Source: Maricurvus nonylphenolicus (lineage in GTDB: Bacteria; Pseudomonadota; Gammaproteobacteria; Pseudomonadales; Cellvibrionaceae). Taken from it: 64,000 nucleotides of DNA. The stretch spans positions 930,001-994,000 of the forward strand of contig NZ_AP031498.1 of assembly GCF_042854845.1 (NCBI RefSeq). Direction: 5' to 3'. Position 1 is the stretch's first letter, and the number at the start of each line of letters is the position of its first letter. Made by a program: the position numbers and the translations under genes. Shown in pieces: positions 51,459 through 59,805 of the stretch. The notes beneath the pieces were generated by a model. The model was not told the origin of the DNA and did no database searches. It saw only the letters and a list, made by a program, of their open reading frames with translations.

Positions 51459-53060
51459 TTATCGGGATGCGGCCATGGCGCGTTTTAGCAGCCAGGCGGG
51501 GATCAGGGCGACAATGGATATCAGTGCGGTAGCGACAAAGGCGTCCTGGAAGGCCAGGGTCAGCCCTTGGCGATAGAGCTCGTTAGTGAGAATCCAGCCC
51601 GCCAGGGGCTCTTGCAGGGACTGGTCGACACCACTCTGGTGCAGGCCGGGGATTAACCCTTCGAGCATAATGCGGGTTTGCGGGTTGTCCGCCTGTTGGG
51701 TGGCAACAATATGCTCGGTATGCAGACTGGTTTGGCGCGCCAGATAAACGGAGATCAGGTTTACCCCAATAGCCCCGCTCATTTGGCGCAAAAAGTTAGT
51801 GGTGCCCGAGGCCTGACTGAGCAGGTTTTGCGGCAGGCTGGAAAAGGCGGCGACGTTAATCGCAGGCATCATCAGCGCCATGCCGATGCGCCCCAGTGCC
51901 ACCCACCAGGCCATCATGGCCAGGGAGGTAAAGCGGTTGGCATCGTGCATCACGGCAAACGAATAGATCAGCAGTACCAAACCGACAAACATCACCAGAT
52001 AAGGCGGTACCCGGTCGCTCAGCGAGCCTCCCACCAGCAGTCCAACCGCCATCATTAAGCCGCCGGGCAATAGGGTTAAGCCGGCTTCGGTGGGGGTGAT
52101 GGATTGCACTGACTGCAAAAACAGCGGCACCGTGTACATACCGGAATAGAGCACTACCCCGTACACAAAAGAGATGATTGCCGCCTGGCTAAATGCCGGG
52201 TACTGATAGAGGCGTAGATCCATCAGTGGGTTACTGATCATTTTTTGGCGCCAGACAAAAAGTACACCTGCCACGGCACTGAGGGTAAAGCCAATATAGG
52301 TGTAATCCGAGGTCCAGCCTTTGTCCTGGCCTTTAGTGGACGTGTTTAACAATAGCGTGAGGCCCACACTCAATAGGCCAATGCTGGTCCAGTCCAGAGG
52401 TTGCTTGGTTTGATCCTGTTCGCGTTCGGGCAGGAACAATTGGCACAGGGGCAGGCTGGCAATCAACATCGGCAGAGGCAGTAGGAAGACCGACTTCCAG
52501 CCGTAGGTATCGATTAACAAACCGCCGGTATAGGGGCCGATGGCGGGGCCCATCACCGCTAAAATCCCAAAGATGCCCATACCGATTCCCTGCTTGTCCG
52601 GCGGGAAGGTCCGTGTTGTCACGTAACTGGCTAAGGGCAGGAAAATGCCGCTGGCCACCCCTTGCAGGGTGCGGGCTAAAATCATTAGCTCGATGCTGTT
52701 ACTGAACATGGCTAACAGCGAAGCACCAATAAACAACAGTGACGGCAGTAGATAACTTACACGCAAACCCCAGGTGGCAATGCACCAGGCAGCCACCAGC
52801 ATACTGACCGTAGAGGCGGCTAGAAAACTGGTCGACAACCACTGCGCCACATCCTGGCCAATACCGTAGGCCCCCATCACATCGGGGATGGCGACATTGA
52901 CACTGGTGGACATAATAAAAGCGCCGAAGCTGCCCAGGCCGACTGAGCCCAGGGCAAACCAGCGATAGTTGTCGCCGTAGCGTTCAATCAGAGACTCGAA
53001 GGTATCGCCGTCAGCGTTTGGCGCTGCAGAGTCTTCCGTTGAATTAAGTTCGCGTGTCAA
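51459..53060 (-). CDS. emrB: DHA2 family MFS drug transporter, EmrB-like
   Basis: 533-residue, 14-helix major facilitator of the EmrB/QacA type. It includes the first-helix family start GLGSFGAFIMSTSVNVAIPDV and motif C-like GPAIGPYTGGLLIDTYGW. It would export hydrophobic drugs or uncouplers together with the membrane-fusion partner EmrA. Its start overlaps the EmrA gene by 17 bp, giving tight coupling, and a MarR regulator is first in the same operon. Symbol given from family and gene order; the compounds exported are unknown. Confidence 0.9.
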   Translation of the reverse strand: MTRELNSTEDSAAPNADGDTFESLIERYGDNYRWFALGSVGLGSFGAFIMSTSVNVAIPDVMGAYGIGQDVAQWLSTSFLAASTVSMLVAAWCIATWGLRVSYLLPSLLFIGASLLAMFSNSIELMILARTLQGVASGIFLPLASYVTTRTFPPDKQGIGMGIFGILAVMGPAIGPYTGGLLIDTYGWKSVFLLPLPMLIASLPLCQLFLPEREQDQTKQPLDWTSIGLLSVGLTLLLNTSTKGQDKGWTSDYTYIGFTLSAVAGVLFVWRQKMISNPLMDLRLYQYPAFSQAAIISFVYGVVLYSGMYTVPLFLQSVQSITPTEAGLTLLPGGLMMAVGLLVGGSLSDRVPPYLVMFVGLVLLIYSFAVMHDANRFTSLAMMAWWVALGRIGMALMMPAINVAAFSSLPQNLLSQASGTTNFLRQMSGAIGVNLISVYLARQTSLHTEHIVATQQADNPQTRIMLEGLIPGLHQSGVDQSLQEPLAGWILTNELYRQGLTLAFQDAFVATALISIVALIPAWLLKRAMAASR

Positions 53061-54192
53061 TTTTTATCTCAACCATCATGCCCGGTTTTAGCAGGTTTTC
53101 GACCTGCTCAATATCCAGGGTGATGCGTAAGCGCTGGGTCACTTTGGTGAAGTTGCCGCTGGGGTTGGGATTTGGCAGCAGGGCAAATTCACTGGTGGTG
53201 GCGTTGCCAATACCGCGCACAGTGGCACTGAAGGTGTGGTCAGGGTAGGCGTCGACAATGACTTCGGCTGTCATGCCTGGGCGTATGTGCCGCACCTCGG
53301 TTTCTTTAACGTTGGCATTGATCCAGATATCGCTGGGGTCATGCAGCATTAACAGGCGGCGACCGGGGGCGATATATTCGCCGACGTTGCCAAAGGTTTT
53401 ATCGATAATGGCATCTTTCGGGCTGCGCACCTGGCGGTCGGCAACATCAAGCTGCATCTGATCGCGCTTGAGTTTCAGCGCCTGAAGCTGTTGCTCCATG
53501 ATGGCGATATTCTGCTCCAGCAACTGTACGGACAACTGTTGGGCTTTTACCTTGCGCAGTTCAGCGGTTTGCTGATTAAGATTGGAGGCTGCCTGCTGAT
53601 TGTTTTCGCGGGCCTGCTGCAGGGCGAGCTCATCTTCTTCCCAGCGTTTTTTTGATAGCAGCTGTTTTTCCCGCAGTTTGCTGGAGCGGTCGAAATTGCT
53701 CTGCGCCAGTTTCAGGGCGGACTCGGTTTTACGGGCATTGGCCGAGGCGCTTTTTACCTTCTCACGCTGTGAGGCCAGCAGGCTGGCCTGCTCTTCGGCA
53801 ACCATGACACGCTCGTTACGCGAGCGGGCAATGGCGGCATCTTTACTGGCAATTTCGACATCGATTTCAGCCAGCGCCAGTTGCGCGGCGCGATCATCAA
53901 TTTGTACCAGCAGTTGGCCTTGTTCCACACTTTGGCCGCTACTGACCGGGAAATCGGTAATCCAGCCGGTGCGGTTAGAGCTGATAACAATCACATCACT
54001 GGCAATACGGGCATCACTAATCGCGACAGTATGGCTGCGCTCATAAATCATGCTGCCGAGCATAATCAGGCCAACAACAATCGCAATCCACTTGGCGCGG
54101 CGTTTATTTTGCCGCGTCATATATGGGCGCATATTGGAGCGAAGAGAGCCAAGCGCTTTGGGGCTAGTAAGGGCTTTATTCATACTGGTCAT
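53044..54192 (-). CDS. emrA: HlyD/EmrA family membrane fusion protein
   Basis: 382-residue periplasmic adaptor. One N-terminal membrane anchor (AKWIAIVVGLIMLGSMI, near residues 34-50) is followed by a biotinyl-lipoyl half (GWITDFPVSSGQSVEQGQLLVQID), a long coiled-coil hairpin rich in Ala/Gln (about 105-235) and the second lipoyl half with VRSPKDAIIDKTFGNVGEYI. It bridges EmrB and an outer-membrane channel. It overlaps emrB by 17 bp and follows marR by 48 bp. No TolC-type gene is in the window. Confidence 0.9.
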   Translation of the reverse strand: MTSMNKALTSPKALGSLRSNMRPYMTRQNKRRAKWIAIVVGLIMLGSMIYERSHTVAISDARIASDVIVISSNRTGWITDFPVSSGQSVEQGQLLVQIDDRAAQLALAEIDVEIASKDAAIARSRNERVMVAEEQASLLASQREKVKSASANARKTESALKLAQSNFDRSSKLREKQLLSKKRWEEDELALQQARENNQQAASNLNQQTAELRKVKAQQLSVQLLEQNIAIMEQQLQALKLKRDQMQLDVADRQVRSPKDAIIDKTFGNVGEYIAPGRRLLMLHDPSDIWINANVKETEVRHIRPGMTAEVIVDAYPDHTFSATVRGIGNATTSEFALLPNPNPSGNFTKVTQRLRITLDIEQVENLLKPGMMVEIKIDTRT

Positions 54193-54240
54193 ACAAACTT
54201 TGGATACCTCAAGTGTAAACCGTGACGATGATGTTGCCGT

Positions 54241-54720
54241 TTAGGCAGCGTCGACGTTGCTTTTGTCTTTGCCTTCGCGGTGATCAATTAAATTGCCGCG
54301 TACTTCGGAAAGCAGTTCGAGTAGGAGTGCTTTTTTGTCGGGGTCCCAATCTGGCATTCCGATTTCCTGTAGCTTGGTGCTTTCCCGCTCTAGCACCGGA
54401 AACAGCTCCCTGCCTTTGGGAGTAATAAACACCCGCTTTAGACGGCGATCATTTGGGTCTGGGCGTCGCTCCAGCAGGTTGGCGGCTTGTAGCTTGTCGA
54501 GCAGCGTGCCCAGCGGGGCTTTCTCCATCAGCATTTGTTCTGCCAGCTGCGATTGGAATTGGCCGTCCTGATAGTACAAGTGGGCGATAACGCGCCACTG
54601 GGAGTGGCTCAGTGTCATTCCTGCCTCGCGCACCAGGCGATCCATCTCTACCGAGTACATTCGGGTGATATTGGAAATCAGGAAGGGAAATAAATTGCCA
54701 GGGTGGAGCGGGGAGTTCAT
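54241..54720 (-). CDS. MarR family transcriptional regulator of the EmrAB operon
   Basis: 159-residue winged-helix regulator. The recognition region FQSQLAEQMLMEKAPLGTLLDKLQAANLLERRPDPNDRRLKRVFIT is the conserved MarR wing (landmark RRPDPNDRRLKRVF). It is first in the marR-emrA-emrB operon. A 14-bp perfect palindrome GTAACATATGTTAC lies 48 bp upstream of its start, which suggests autorepression and induction when a phenolic or drug ligand binds. It is divergent from the SDR gene at 54954. Confidence 0.92.
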   Translation of the reverse strand: MNSPLHPGNLFPFLISNITRMYSVEMDRLVREAGMTLSHSQWRVIAHLYYQDGQFQSQLAEQMLMEKAPLGTLLDKLQAANLLERRPDPNDRRLKRVFITPKGRELFPVLERESTKLQEIGMPDWDPDKKALLLELLSEVRGNLIDHREGKDKSNVDAA

Positions 54721-54767
54721 AGACTGGCCTCAGGCTCGTAACAGGTAATACCGTAATGGTTGATATC

Positions 54768-54781
54768 GTAACATATGTTAC
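54768..54781. promoter_or_regulatory. MarR-type palindromic operator
   Basis: GTAACAT-ATGTTAC is a perfect 14-bp palindrome 48-61 bp upstream of the marR start codon and 173 bp from the divergent SDR gene, a typical place for MarR autorepression. Confidence 0.6.
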
Positions 54782-54953
54782 TAGTTTGACTATAAAGTGA
54801 CCGATTGGTCTGTCGCCGACGGAGTGAGTTTGGCGTGATATGTCAAATGTGGCGACGTTGATTGTCGTGTTGGATTGCCGTGTGGGATTGTCTTGTGAAC
54901 CCCCCCTGATCTGCTTCAATTAGAAAAGGGCTTTTATTTCGAGGAATCACATT

Positions 54954-55760
54954 ATGTCAGTCAGTTTGGATTTTACCGGCAAGACCGTAGTCGTTGTCGG
55001 CGGTACCAGCGGTATCAATCGAGGTGTGGCCGAGTTGTTTGCCGAGCATGGTGCCCGGGTGGCCGTTGCCAGTCGCTCGCAGGATAAAGTCGACGATACG
55101 GTTAGCGCGTTACAAAAGCTCGGCGCCGAGGCTATGGGGTTTAGCGCCGATGTGCGTGATATCGACGCCGTTGCGGCGGGCCTTGGGGAAGTGCACAAGG
55201 CGTTTGGGGATTTTGACGTGCTGGTATCCGGCGCTGCGGGTAACTTCCCGGCCACCGCCAAAGGCATGTCTGCCAACGCCTTTAAAACCGTGGTCGAAAT
55301 CGATTTGTTGGGGACTTTTCATGTAATGAAATCCGCCGAGCCGTTCCTGAAAAAGCCGGGTGCCAGCGTGATTAACATCTCGGCCCCCCAGGCCTATGTG
55401 CCCATGCAAGCCCAGTCCCATGTGTGCTCCGCCAAGGCTGGTGTGGATATGGTGACCCGCACTTTGGCGATGGAGTGGGGCGAGGAGGGCATCCGTATCA
55501 ACTCAGTGGTGCCTGGGCCTATTGATGGCACTGAGGGCATGGACCGCCTGGCGCCGACAGAAGAGCTGCGTCAATTGTGCGTGGATTCTGTGCCCATGGC
55601 GCGTATGGGATCGCCGGAAGATATTGGCAATGCCTGCCTGTTTTTGGGCTCGCCACTGGCCAGCTATATCAGCGGCGTCATCTTGCCGGTTGATGGTGCC
55701 TGGTCGCTGGGTGGTTGTGGTGGTATGAGCCATTCACTGAAGGCCTTTGCCCGTCAGTAA
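54954..55760 (+). CDS. SDR family 2,4-dienoyl-CoA reductase (DECR2/SPS19-like)
   Basis: 268-residue short-chain dehydrogenase. The NADPH loop is GGTSGINRG near residue 16. The active-site region lacks the classical YxxxK; instead it reads QSHVCSAKAGVDMVTRTLAMEWG, which follows the VHxGxAK pattern of peroxisomal-type 2,4-dienoyl-CoA reductases (DECR2, SPS19). VPGPIDGTEGMDRL also matches that group. It would reduce dienoyl-CoA in the breakdown of unsaturated fatty acids. AGGAATCAC-type ribosome site is weak. Upstream is the MarR-EmrAB operon; downstream the helical protein is convergent. Confidence 0.82.
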   Translation: MSVSLDFTGKTVVVVGGTSGINRGVAELFAEHGARVAVASRSQDKVDDTVSALQKLGAEAMGFSADVRDIDAVAAGLGEVHKAFGDFDVLVSGAAGNFPATAKGMSANAFKTVVEIDLLGTFHVMKSAEPFLKKPGASVINISAPQAYVPMQAQSHVCSAKAGVDMVTRTLAMEWGEEGIRINSVVPGPIDGTEGMDRLAPTEELRQLCVDSVPMARMGSPEDIGNACLFLGSPLASYISGVILPVDGAWSLGGCGGMSHSLKAFARQ

Positions 55761-55785
55761 ATGGCTGATCAATCTATGAGAGGGG

Positions 55786-56157
55786 TTAACCCAGCTTCTG
55801 GGTCAGGGCCTGAATACGTTGTTTTACCTGCTCTCCCCATTGGGAAACTTCACGGTATAGACGGGAGTCGTCGGCCATTTGCTGTAATTGCTCGACGCAC
55901 TCCTGATATTCCTTTTCCAGGTGTTGTTTACGTTCCTGAATAGCCTGCTTACAGCTCAGCTTGGTTTCCAGAAAGCTCACTTCTTCGCGGGCTTCAGACA
56001 GCACCTTGCGCAGGCGAATGATCTTTTCCTGGGTTTGTTTGCTGGGGCCCTTTTGCGGGCAGGCGTCGACTAGGCTCTGCAGCCTGGGGGTTAACTCGTC
56101 CCACTTACGCTGGATAAAACGATCCAGGCGCGTGAACACTCGCGGGCTGTTGGACAT
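55786..56157 (-). CDS. small coiled-coil protein of unknown function (123 residues)
   Basis: Helical, charged protein with heptad-rich stretches (ERKQHLEKEYQECVEQLQQM) and a leading RVFTRLDRFIQRKWDEL helix; no membrane helix, signal or known domain. The ATG at 56157 (MSNSPRVF) is better placed after the GAAGAGAG site than the ATG at 56166. It is the second of two overlapping short frames and is convergent with the SDR gene. I recognise no family. Its basic N-terminus could bind nucleic acid, but this is only composition. Confidence 0.65.
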   Translation of the reverse strand: MSNSPRVFTRLDRFIQRKWDELTPRLQSLVDACPQKGPSKQTQEKIIRLRKVLSEAREEVSFLETKLSCKQAIQERKQHLEKEYQECVEQLQQMADDSRLYREVSQWGEQVKQRIQALTQKLG

Positions 56158-56272
56158 GATTTTCACTCTCTTCTAGCACCTTATCCAGATTCTCTGCGGT
56201 GGATAAGTTCGCTATGTAATCGCTCGGGTTGAATACGGTAGACCCTTTACGGGTTACCCTGGCCTCTCTCAT
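56105..56272 (-). CDS. possible 55-residue protein overlapping the coiled-coil gene
   Basis: Frame opening MREARVTRKGSTVFNPSDY and ending at 56105, overlapping the next gene start by 53 bp. Composition up to about residue 40 (NLSTAENLDKVLEESE) looks protein-like. There is no good ribosome site before the ATG, and an upstream GTG at 56287 is an alternative. It could be a real two-gene overlap or a coincidental frame. Confidence 0.3.
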   Translation of the reverse strand: MREARVTRKGSTVFNPSDYIANLSTAENLDKVLEESENHVQQPASVHAPGSFYPA

Positions 56273-56443
56273 GCGCTTTGTGGCCACTGCAGTTTGATGA
56301 TGTGGTGCCTTCGGGCACTCTGCTACTGCTTATCCCGACAAGCTTAATTTTTTCTGTCGGTAAGCTCTAATGACGTTAATTTTTGAGTGATATGAATACC
56401 CTTCATATTTATTGGTTCAGAAGGGTTTGAAGGGACTGAGTAG

Positions 56444-57610
56444 TCAGATGCCATTACCATTGGGGAATTGCGCCATAAAGCGCCGATCAATACGGTCCTT
56501 CCAGCGCCACACCCAGTGCCCACTTAGCGTGGGAAACAGACCTTGGCCAATACGACAGCCCCAGCCATAACGATCACCAGCGGCCAACAGGCTTAGATAG
56601 GCCGCTTGTGGCTGAAAGCTTTGCAGCGGTTTGCCTTGCAAGCTGGCATGTAGATTGTGGAAAAGTAGCGGGCCCTGACGTACCGCGAAGACGCCGGCCT
56701 TTGGGGTGCTAAAACTCTCCTGGCTGGCAATATCGCCGCAGGCAAAAACATTGGTCGCATTGAGTGATTGCAGGTGTTGGTTAACGCGAATAAAGCCTTG
56801 CTTATCGGTGATCAACCCAGAGGCTTGCGGCCAGTCAGCTGCTCCTGCCTGGGTACACCAAAATACCGCATCACCGGCAATAGCCTGTTGGGCTTTGGTG
56901 CCGTTGATGATGACCTGGTCTTGTTCAACACGGGTTACACGGCTATCTGTTAGAACACGAATGCCTTTATCGGCAAATGTCTGTTGTACCTTGTGCTGCA
57001 GGCGCTGTGGATAACCTTCGGGAAGGCCCTTGCCGGATTGAATCAGGGTAAATTCAACCGGTTGTTGTGATAAGTGTTGTGGTTGGGATCGAGTCAGGTA
57101 GTGATGCATGGCCAGTATCAGCTCGACCCCGGCAGCGCCGCCACCAACGACCAGTAATTGAAAGGGCGTCGATCCCTGTCGAGCTTCGAGCTGTTTTAAC
57201 AGCGATTGCCAACGGGGATAAAACTCGGCAATGGGCTTAACCCCTATTGCGAATTGCGCGGCACCGGGCACTGCTGTTGCAGGTGTGATGCCGCAGTTAA
57301 TAGAAACCCGGTCATAGGCTAGCGTTTGGCCGCTGGCCGTAACGACGTTTTGTGCCTGGGTATCTATGCCTGTGACGCAATCTTCGATAAAGCGGGCATT
57401 GGCTTTGCGGCACAGGGCGGGCAAATGGATATGGGTTTGCGCCAGTGTGTAGTGTCCGGCCACCAAACCCGGCAGCATGCCGGAATAGGGCGTAAGTTGC
57501 TGGGGGGAGATCAGCGTCACCTCAACATCCGGCAGCGGTTGTTTTGCCCACAGATTGAGGGCAATCGCATGGCTGTGACCACCGCCGATCAAAAGCAGTT
57601 TCTGCGTCAT
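56444..57610 (-). CDS. NADH dehydrogenase-like FAD oxidoreductase (SelD-associated family)
   Basis: 388-residue two-Rossmann FAD/NAD(P)H enzyme. GGGHSHAIAL (residues 8-17) opens the FAD-binding domain, VVGGGAAGVEL the NAD(P) domain, and FACGDIA the late FAD contact. The GGGHSHA start and following SPQQLTPYSGMLPGLVAGHY (landmark TPYSGMLPGLVAG) are typical of the oxidoreductase family usually found fused or next to selenide water dikinase (SelD). No selD gene is seen here; only a LysR gene (4-bp overlap) is linked. Its substrate is unknown; it is not a complex-I type subunit. Confidence 0.8.
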   Translation of the reverse strand: MTQKLLLIGGGHSHAIALNLWAKQPLPDVEVTLISPQQLTPYSGMLPGLVAGHYTLAQTHIHLPALCRKANARFIEDCVTGIDTQAQNVVTASGQTLAYDRVSINCGITPATAVPGAAQFAIGVKPIAEFYPRWQSLLKQLEARQGSTPFQLLVVGGGAAGVELILAMHHYLTRSQPQHLSQQPVEFTLIQSGKGLPEGYPQRLQHKVQQTFADKGIRVLTDSRVTRVEQDQVIINGTKAQQAIAGDAVFWCTQAGAADWPQASGLITDKQGFIRVNQHLQSLNATNVFACGDIASQESFSTPKAGVFAVRQGPLLFHNLHASLQGKPLQSFQPQAAYLSLLAAGDRYGWGCRIGQGLFPTLSGHWVWRWKDRIDRRFMAQFPNGNGI

Positions 57611-58497
57611 TCTGTCCCCGGCAGGTTTTGCACCAACAGATCTCCCAGGTAGCGGGCAGCCGGACCGGTGCTCTCACGGCGTGGGAAGAACACCTTGATA
57701 TCGATGTGACGATTGGCGCCCTGTACCAGGGGGAGTTTTTTCAACTCGCCGCTATTGAGTTGCGATGTGATGCGATCAAGGGGTACCCAGGCAAAGCCCA
57801 GGCCCAGGCTAACCAATTCCACCGAGTGGTTAAAATCGTTAACCGTCCAGCGTTTTTCTGCCCCCAGCCAGCCACTGTTGATACGTCGATAACTGCCGGA
57901 ATCACGCACCACAATTTGGCGGTAGCCACGCAGATCCAGCTCGCTAATTTCATCTAACTGGGACAGGGGATGATCGCGGTGGGCGATACAGTGCATTTCT
58001 ACCGGGCAGATAGACGTACCCAGAAAGCCTGGAGGAGCAATACCCGCCAGCACTACATCGGCCTGGTTGTGGACGATGGCATCTTGAGTGCCAGACAGGG
58101 CAGATTCAATAATCTCCAGGCGAATTTCCGGGTGATCCCGTTCGAATTGACGCAACGCATCCAGCACCAGTCTTTTGGGGGTGATGACATCCACATTCAG
58201 TATCACCTCGGCTTCCCAACCCTGGGCCATTACCTGCGCGGTATTCTCCAGTGCCTGGGCATCGTCCAGCAGGCGGCGGGCCTGTCGTAGCAGGGATTCT
58301 CCGGCGGCGGTCAATACCGCACGACGGCCCTGGATTTCCAGCAGTTCCACGCCGAGGCTGTCCTGCAGGCGGCGCAGGCTGTAGCTCAGGGTCGATTGGC
58401 TCTTTTGCAGCTGCTCGGCGGCCTGGGCGTAACCGCCGTGGTCAACCACCGCTTGCAGAATGCGCCATTGTTCAAGGCTTGTTGTATTGGATTGCAT
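57607..58497 (-). CDS. LysR family transcriptional regulator
   Basis: 296-residue regulator with an N-terminal winged helix, LQAVVDHGGYAQAAEQLQKSQSTLSYSLRRLQDSLGVELLEI (landmark AAEQLQKSQSTLSYSLRRL), and a C-terminal effector-binding region. The stop overlaps the oxidoreductase ATG by 4 bp, so the pair is translationally coupled and in one operon. It is divergent from the azoR gene across 120 bp that contain an AATAAA-N6-TTTATT dyad, a likely LysR-type site. The inducer is unknown; a quinone or electrophile would fit azoreductase. Confidence 0.92.
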   Translation of the reverse strand: MQSNTTSLEQWRILQAVVDHGGYAQAAEQLQKSQSTLSYSLRRLQDSLGVELLEIQGRRAVLTAAGESLLRQARRLLDDAQALENTAQVMAQGWEAEVILNVDVITPKRLVLDALRQFERDHPEIRLEIIESALSGTQDAIVHNQADVVLAGIAPPGFLGTSICPVEMHCIAHRDHPLSQLDEISELDLRGYRQIVVRDSGSYRRINSGWLGAEKRWTVNDFNHSVELVSLGLGFAWVPLDRITSQLNSGELKKLPLVQGANRHIDIKVFFPRRESTGPAARYLGDLLVQNLPGTE

Positions 58498-58505
58498 AAG
58501 GTTCG

Positions 58506-58523
58506 AATAAATCGATGTTTATT
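58506..58523. promoter_or_regulatory. candidate LysR-type box
   Basis: AATAAA-TCGATG-TTTATT is an 18-bp interrupted dyad in the lysR-azoR divergent region. It has the form expected for a LysR recognition site, but AT-richness makes chance possible. Confidence 0.35.
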
Positions 58524-58617
58524 ATCTATTTTAGGGTGTTTTTTATCGAAATGGCAAAAGTGATACTAACCCCATCAAAAGCACATTGCGTCTTAAACAT
58601 TCCCAGGAGACACCAAG

Positions 58618-59220
58618 ATGAAACAGTTACTCCATATCAATAGCAGCCTGTGGGGCAATGAAAGCCGTTCCAGCCAACTGGCTGAAGCCGTGGTAGCACA
58701 ATTAACTGAACAGTTGCGTGAAGTCGAGGTCATAAAACGCGACCTGTCGGCCGAGCCGATTCCTCACCTGAGTGCGGAAGCCTACGATGCCTTTTCGGTA
58801 CCTGCCGAAAAACGCAGCTTGTCACATCAGCAGGATCTGGCATTATCCGATAAGTTGATTGGCGAGCTGAAAAGCTCCGAGGTCATTGTGCTAACGGCAC
58901 CTATGTACAATTATGGCGTTCCCTCGGCGCTCAAGGCCTGGATCGACCATGTGGCCCGCATTAATGAAACCTTTGCCTACGGTGAGCGAGGCATGGAAGG
59001 TTTGTTGGGTGGCAAAAAAGTGATTGTGGTTTCTACTCGCGGTGGTAAGCACGCCGGAACCGAAACTGATTTACAAACACCTCTGTTAAAGCAGGTGTTT
59101 GGCATGATGGGCATTAGCGATATCGAATTTATTTACGCGGAAGCCATGGCCTTTGGTGAAGAGGCCGCCGCGGCAAGTTTGCAACAGGCACGTGAGCAGA
59201 TCGCGGCCTTAACCCTTTAA
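58618..59220 (+). CDS. azoR: FMN-dependent NADH-azoreductase
   Basis: 200-residue flavodoxin-fold quinone/azo reductase. The FMN-binding start HINSSLWGNESRSSQLAE and the TAPMYNYGVPSALKAWIDHV block (landmark APMYNYGVPSALKAWID) match AzoR. Length and motifs agree with the E. coli enzyme, which reduces quinones and azo dyes using NADH. AGGAGA is 9 nt before the ATG. It is divergent from the LysR gene, and the cytochrome b561 gene follows after 21 bp, so they form one operon, probably serving quinone or reactive-species detoxification. Confidence 0.93.
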   Translation: MKQLLHINSSLWGNESRSSQLAEAVVAQLTEQLREVEVIKRDLSAEPIPHLSAEAYDAFSVPAEKRSLSHQQDLALSDKLIGELKSSEVIVLTAPMYNYGVPSALKAWIDHVARINETFAYGERGMEGLLGGKKVIVVSTRGGKHAGTETDLQTPLLKQVFGMMGISDIEFIYAEAMAFGEEAAAASLQQAREQIAALTL

Positions 59221-59241
59221 TCGTAAAGCGGAAGTAACGTT

Positions 59242-59787
59242 ATGAGCACACAAGTTTATCCTCTGGCCATGCGCATTATTCACTGGTTAATGGCCGTGCT
59301 GATTATCAGCCTGTTGGCGGTCGGTATTTATATGGAGGGCCTGGCCGATGATGCGCCCAACAAATACCAGATTTATGGCCTGCATAAATCCTTTGGAGTT
59401 ATCGCTCTGGTATTGATTGTTGCGCGTATAGTGGTTCGCTTGCGCAACACGGTACCGGCGTTACCTTCCGCGCTGTCTTCGCTGGAAAAACTAGGTGCAG
59501 AGATTGGTCACAAGGCGTTGTACTTGCTGATGGTGTTGGTGCCACTGTCCGGTTTTGTGATGTCGTCTGCCCACCCAGAGCGTTACGGTGTCAGCTTGTT
59601 TGGTTTAAAACTGCCGGACTTACCACCCAGTGAGCTCTGGGCCGGCCTGGCGCACCAGGCGCATGGCATTACCGCCTGGGCACTTGTGGTTGTGGTTGTT
59701 CTGCATATTGCCGGCGCCCTGAAGCACCGTTATATGGATAAAGGTGAGGCCGATGTATTGCCGCGTATGTTGAAAGGTTCTTCCTAA
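59242..59787 (+). CDS. cytochrome b561 family protein
   Basis: 181-residue, four-helix di-heme membrane cytochrome. Heme-ligand histidines are in IIHWLMAVL, YGLHKSFGV, AHQAHGITAW and VLHIAGALKHR. It fits the bacterial CybB-type proteins that pass electrons between quinone and periplasmic acceptors, sometimes scavenging superoxide. It sits in the azoR operon 21 bp after azoR and 18 bp before the exporter gene. A role in superoxide or quinone redox balance is plausible. Confidence 0.92.
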   Translation: MSTQVYPLAMRIIHWLMAVLIISLLAVGIYMEGLADDAPNKYQIYGLHKSFGVIALVLIVARIVVRLRNTVPALPSALSSLEKLGAEIGHKALYLLMVLVPLSGFVMSSAHPERYGVSLFGLKLPDLPPSELWAGLAHQAHGITAWALVVVVVLHIAGALKHRYMDKGEADVLPRMLKGSS

Positions 59788-59805
59788 GGACTCTTTCGAA
59801 TTTTA

